Assembly (NCBI RefSeq): GCF_040581485.1
Contig: NC_090133.1
Location: 20,212,001-20,276,000 of the forward strand
Reading direction: 5' to 3'
From: Linepithema humile
Lineage: Eukaryota; Arthropoda; Insecta; Hymenoptera; Formicidae
DNA: 64,000 nucleotides
Below the pieces are notes generated by a model. That model searched no databases. It had not been told where the DNA came from and saw only the letters and a program-made list of their open reading frames with translations. Positions within the stretch are counted from its first letter, which is position 1; each line of letters opens with the position of its first letter. Position numbers and translations under genes: made by a program. This document shows, one piece after another, positions 60,396-64,000 of this stretch.

Positions 60396-62044
60396 AGCGA
60401 AAATGCGTGTTTTTCGGGTAAAATAATTGTTTAAAAAATTTTCTGACTATTTTAGTCGTCAGAACTCTTTGGTAAAGCAATGTACTTGCCCAGAACTACA
60501 CGAAAACTCTATAATTATTAACAGAACTATCAATATACGGCCAGCATATCACACATATACTCAAAAATGCGTGTTTTTCGGGTAAAATAATTGTTTAAAA
60601 AATTTTCTAATTATTTTAGTCGTCAGAACTCTTTGGAAAAGCAATGTACTCGCCCAGAACTAGAAGAGAACTGTCTAATTTTTAGCAGAACTATCAATAT
60701 ACGGCCAGCATATCACACATATGCTCAAAAATGCGCGTTTTTCGGGTAAATTAATTGTTTAAAAAATTTTCTAATTATTTTAGTCGTCAGAACTCTTTGA
60801 AAAAGCAATGTACTTGCCCAGAACTACACGAAAACTCTTTAATTATTAACAGAACTATCAATATACGGCCAGCATATCACACATATACTCAAAAATGCGT
60901 GTTTTTCGGGTAAAATAATTGTTTAAAAAATTTTCTAATTATTTCAGTCGTCAGAACTCTTTGAAAAAGCAATGTACTCGCCCAGAACTACACGAAAACT
61001 CTTTAATTATTAACAGAACTATCAATATACGGCCAGCATATCACACATATGCTCAAAAATGCGTGTTTTTCGGGTAAATTAATTGTTTAAAAAATTTTCT
61101 AATTATTTTAGTCGTCAGAACTCTTTGGAAAAGCAATGTACTCGCCCAGAACTAGAAGAGAACTGTCTAATTTTTCGCAGAACTATCAATATGCGGCCAG
61201 CATATCACACATATGCTCAAAAATGCGCGTTTTTCGGGTAAATTAATTGTTTAAAAAATTTTCTAATTATTTTAGTCGTCAGAACTCTTTGGAAAAGCAA
61301 TGTACTCGCCCAGAACTACACGAAAACTCTTTAATTATTAACAGAACTATCAATATACGGCCAGCATATCACACATATACTAAAAAATGCGTGTTTTTCG
61401 GGTAAAATAATTGTTTAAAAAATTTTCTAATTATTTTAGTCGTCAGAACTTTTTGGAAAAGCAATGTACTCGCCCAGAACTAGAAGAGAACTGTCTAATT
61501 TTTAGCAGAACTATCAATATGCGGCCAGCATATCACATATATGTACAAAAATGCGTGTTTTTCGGGTAAAATAATTATTAAAAAATTTTCTAATTATTTT
61601 AGTCGTCAGAACTCTTTGGAAAAGCAATGTACTGGCTCAGAACTACACGAAAACTCTTTAATTATCAACAGAACTATCAATATACGGCCAGCATATCACA
61701 TATATGTTCAGTGTCCTCTACTTCTTATCTGCTAACTTTCCGTAGCAGATCATTTTTTTCGATCGGTGTTTTTTTTTATAAAATCACCAGAACTATCATT
61801 AAAAACTATCAGGAACTATAGAACTCGACTGCATAGGACATGAACTCTCTTTTATTTTTGATCTGCTAGAAAATGATCTGCTACGGGAAGTTAGCAGATC
61901 ATTTTTTCGATTGGTGTTTTTTTGGATAAAATCACCAGAACTATTACTAAAAACTATAAGGAACTATAGAACTCGACTGCATGCGACAAGAACTCTCTTT
62001 TATTTTTGATCTGCTGGAAAATGATATGCTAGGTTCACGAACAT
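60396..62044 (+). repeat. copy 2 right arm, ~8 tandem units
   Basis: Units begin at GCGAAAATGCGTGTTTTTCG and are marked by GTCGTCAGAACTC from 60,459 to 61,602. Two subterminal repeats follow, with the CTAACTTCCC hairpin, ending GGTTCACGAACAT at 62,044. Same unit variants as in the left arm, inverted. Confidence 0.9.
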
Positions 62045-63638
62045 TAAATTAATTGTTTAAAAAATTTTCTAATTATTTTAGTCGTCAGAACTCTTTGGAA
62101 AAGCAATGTACTCGCCCAGAACTAGAAGAGAACTGTCTAATTTTTAGCAGAACTATCAATATGCGGCCAGCATATCACATATATGTACAAAAATGCGTGT
62201 TTTTCGGGTAAAATAATTGTTAAAAAATTTTCTAAGTATTTTAGTCGTCAGAACTCTTTGGAAAAGCAATGTACTGACTCAGAACTACACGAAAACTCTT
62301 TAATTATCAACAGAACTATCAATATACGGCCAGCATATCACACATATACTAAAAAATGCGCGTTTTTCGGGTAAATTAATTGTTTAAAAAATTTTCTAAT
62401 TATTTTAGTCGTCAGAACTCTTTGGAAAAGCAATGTACTGGCTCAGAACTACACGAAAACTCTTTAATTATCAACAGAACTATCAATATACGGCCAGCAT
62501 ATCACACATATACTCAAAAATGCGCGTTTTTCGGGTAAATTAATTGTTTAAAAAATTTTCTAATTATTTTAGTCGTCAGAACTCTTTGAAAAAGCAATGT
62601 ACTTGCCCAGAACTACACGAAAACTCTTTAATTATTAACAGAACTATCAATATACGGCCAGCATATCACACATATACTCAAAAATGCGTGTTTTTCGGGT
62701 AAAATAATTGTTTAAAAAATTTTCTAATTATTTTAGTCGTCAGAACTCTTTGAAAAAGCAATGTACTCGCCCAGAACTACACGAAAACTCTTGAATTATT
62801 AACAGAACTATCAATATACGGCCAGCATATCACACATATACTCAAAAATGCGTGTTTTTCGGGTAAAATAATTGTTTAAAAAATTTTCTAATTATTTTAG
62901 TCGTCAGAACTCTTTGGAAAAGCAATGTACTCGCCCAGAACTAGAAGAGAACTGTCTAATTTTTAGCAGAACTATCAATATGCGGCCAGCATATCACACA
63001 TATGCTCAAAAATGCGCGTTTTTCGGGTAAATTAATTGTTTAAAAAATTTTCTAATTATTTTAGTCGTCAGAACTTTTTGGAAAAGCAATGTACTTGCCC
63101 AGAACTACACAAAAACTCTTCAATTATTAACAGAACTATCAATATACGGCCAGCATATCACACATATACTCAAAAATGCGTGTTTTTCGGGTAAATTAAT
63201 TGTTTAAAAAATTTTCTAATCATTTTAGACGTCAGAACTCTTTGGAAAAGCAATGTACTCGCCAAGAACTAGAAGAGAACTGTCTAATTTTTCGCAGAAC
63301 TATCAATATGCGGCCAGCATATCACACATATGCTCAAAAATGCGCGTTTTTCGGGTAAATTAATTGTTTAAAAAATTTTCTAATTATTTTAGTCGTCAGA
63401 ACTCTTTGGAAAAGCAATGTACTCGCCCAGAACTACACGAAAACTCTTCAATTATTAACAGAACTATCAATATACGGCCAGCATATCACACATATACTAA
63501 AAAATGCGTGTTTTTCGGGTAAAATAATTGTTTAAAAAATTCTCTAATTATTTTAGTCGTCAGAACTTTTTGGAAAAGCAATGTACTCGCCCAAAACTAG
63601 AAGAGAACTGCCTAATTTTTAGCAAAACTATCAATATG
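62045..63638 (+). repeat. third array of the same ~164 bp units
   Basis: About ten units in the same orientation as the right arm, starting mid-unit at TAAATTAATTG directly after the terminus of copy 2 and running into the gap. It is part of another element's arm, or an array created by recombination. The start corresponds exactly to an internal position of a unit (GGGTAAATTAATTG). Confidence 0.9.
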
Positions 63639-64000
63639 NNNNNNNNNNNNNNNNNNNNNNNNNNNNNNNNNNNNNNNNNNNNNNNNNNNNNNNNNNNNNN
63701 NNNNNNNNNNNNNNNNNNNNNNNNNNNNNNNNNNNNNNNNNNNNNNNNNNNNNNNNNNNNNNNNNNNNNNNNNNNNNNNNNNNNNNNNNNNNNNNNNNNN
63801 NNNNNNNNNNNNNNNNNNNNNNNNNNNNNNNNNNNNNNNNNNNNNNNNNNNNNNNNNNNNNNNNNNNNNNNNNNNNNNNNNNNNNNNNNNNNNNNNNNNN
63901 NNNNNNNNNNNNNNNNNNNNNNNNNNNNNNNNNNNNNNNNNNNNNNNNNNNNNNNNNNNNNNNNNNNNNNNNNNNNNNNNNNNNNNNNNNNNNNNNNNNN
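63639..64000. other. assembly gap (N)
   Basis: All N. The gap lies inside a tandem array, where assemblies commonly break, so array length and the right neighbour are unknown. Confidence 1.

Larger units (their letters stand above)
43344..62044 (-). mobile_element. Foldback/MULE-type element, copy 2, coding, with nested Tc1 and BEL
   Basis: An 18.7 kb composite delimited by ATGTTCGTGAACC at 43,344 and GGTTCACGAACAT at 62,044. Layout: left arm 43,344-45,145; unique internal DNA; Tc1-type insertion 45,456-46,721; internal DNA; BEL/Pao insertion 47,333-56,258; transposase gene 56,280-59,765 on the minus strand; 5' region; right arm from about 60,396. Without the two insertions and their target duplications it would be about 8.5 kb. 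Long arms made of tandem units plus a MULE-type transposase recall Drosophila FB/NOF. The intact gene means this copy, or a recent relative, could still provide transposase. Confidence 0.85.

Overview
The window looks like a piece of an insect nuclear genome, most plausibly hymenopteran (possibly an ant). It has long AT-moderate noncoding stretches full of simple repeats, exons of only about 55-60 bp with eukaryotic splice signals, a BEL/Pao LTR retrotransposon, Tc1-type DNA transposons and a MULE/Foldback-type element. No bacterial-style operons, rRNA, intact tRNA or CRISPR array is visible. The species call is inference.

Bases 1-32,240 are almost entirely noncoding. They hold microsatellites (TC, AG, GAC, AT, poly-C), a CpG/GC-rich promoter-like zone near 10.6-11.5 kb, a diverged tandem array of about 240 bp units (9.25-10.0 kb), a possible tRNA-like SINE relic (20.9 kb) and a tight cluster of three hairpins (30.7-30.85 kb). 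No protein-coding gene can be called there. Two short candidate host exons lie on the minus strand at 32,250-32,303 and 32,562-32,622.

From 32,646 onward the window is dominated by one transposon family. Its terminal inverted repeats are long arms of about 164 bp tandem units that end in ATGTTCGTGAACC. Copy 1 (32,646-35,983) is an internally deleted derivative. Copy 2 (43,344-62,044) is a full-length coding copy in which two other transposons are nested: a Tc1-type element (45,456-46,721, one nonsense codon) and a complete 8.9 kb BEL/Pao retrotransposon (47,333-56,258, with 5-bp target duplication AACGT and TG...CA LTRs). A third array of the same units (62,045-63,638) runs into an assembly gap.

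The element's own gene (56,280-59,765, minus strand, 1161 codons, uninterrupted) encodes a MULE-like DDE transposase whose C-terminus is a ubiquitin-specific-protease-like domain with an apparent complete Cys-His-Asp triad. This transposase-deubiquitinase fusion inside a Foldback-type element is the most interesting object in the window.

Between the two copies (35,984-43,343) lies a segment with inverted duplications of exon/intron sequence. It includes an uninterrupted paralogue of the element's insertion site (GATTCAATG at 42,314). The two halves of one 9-bp target duplication now lie next to the left ends of two different copies, which is the footprint expected of an inversion between Foldback arms, if the assembly is correct.
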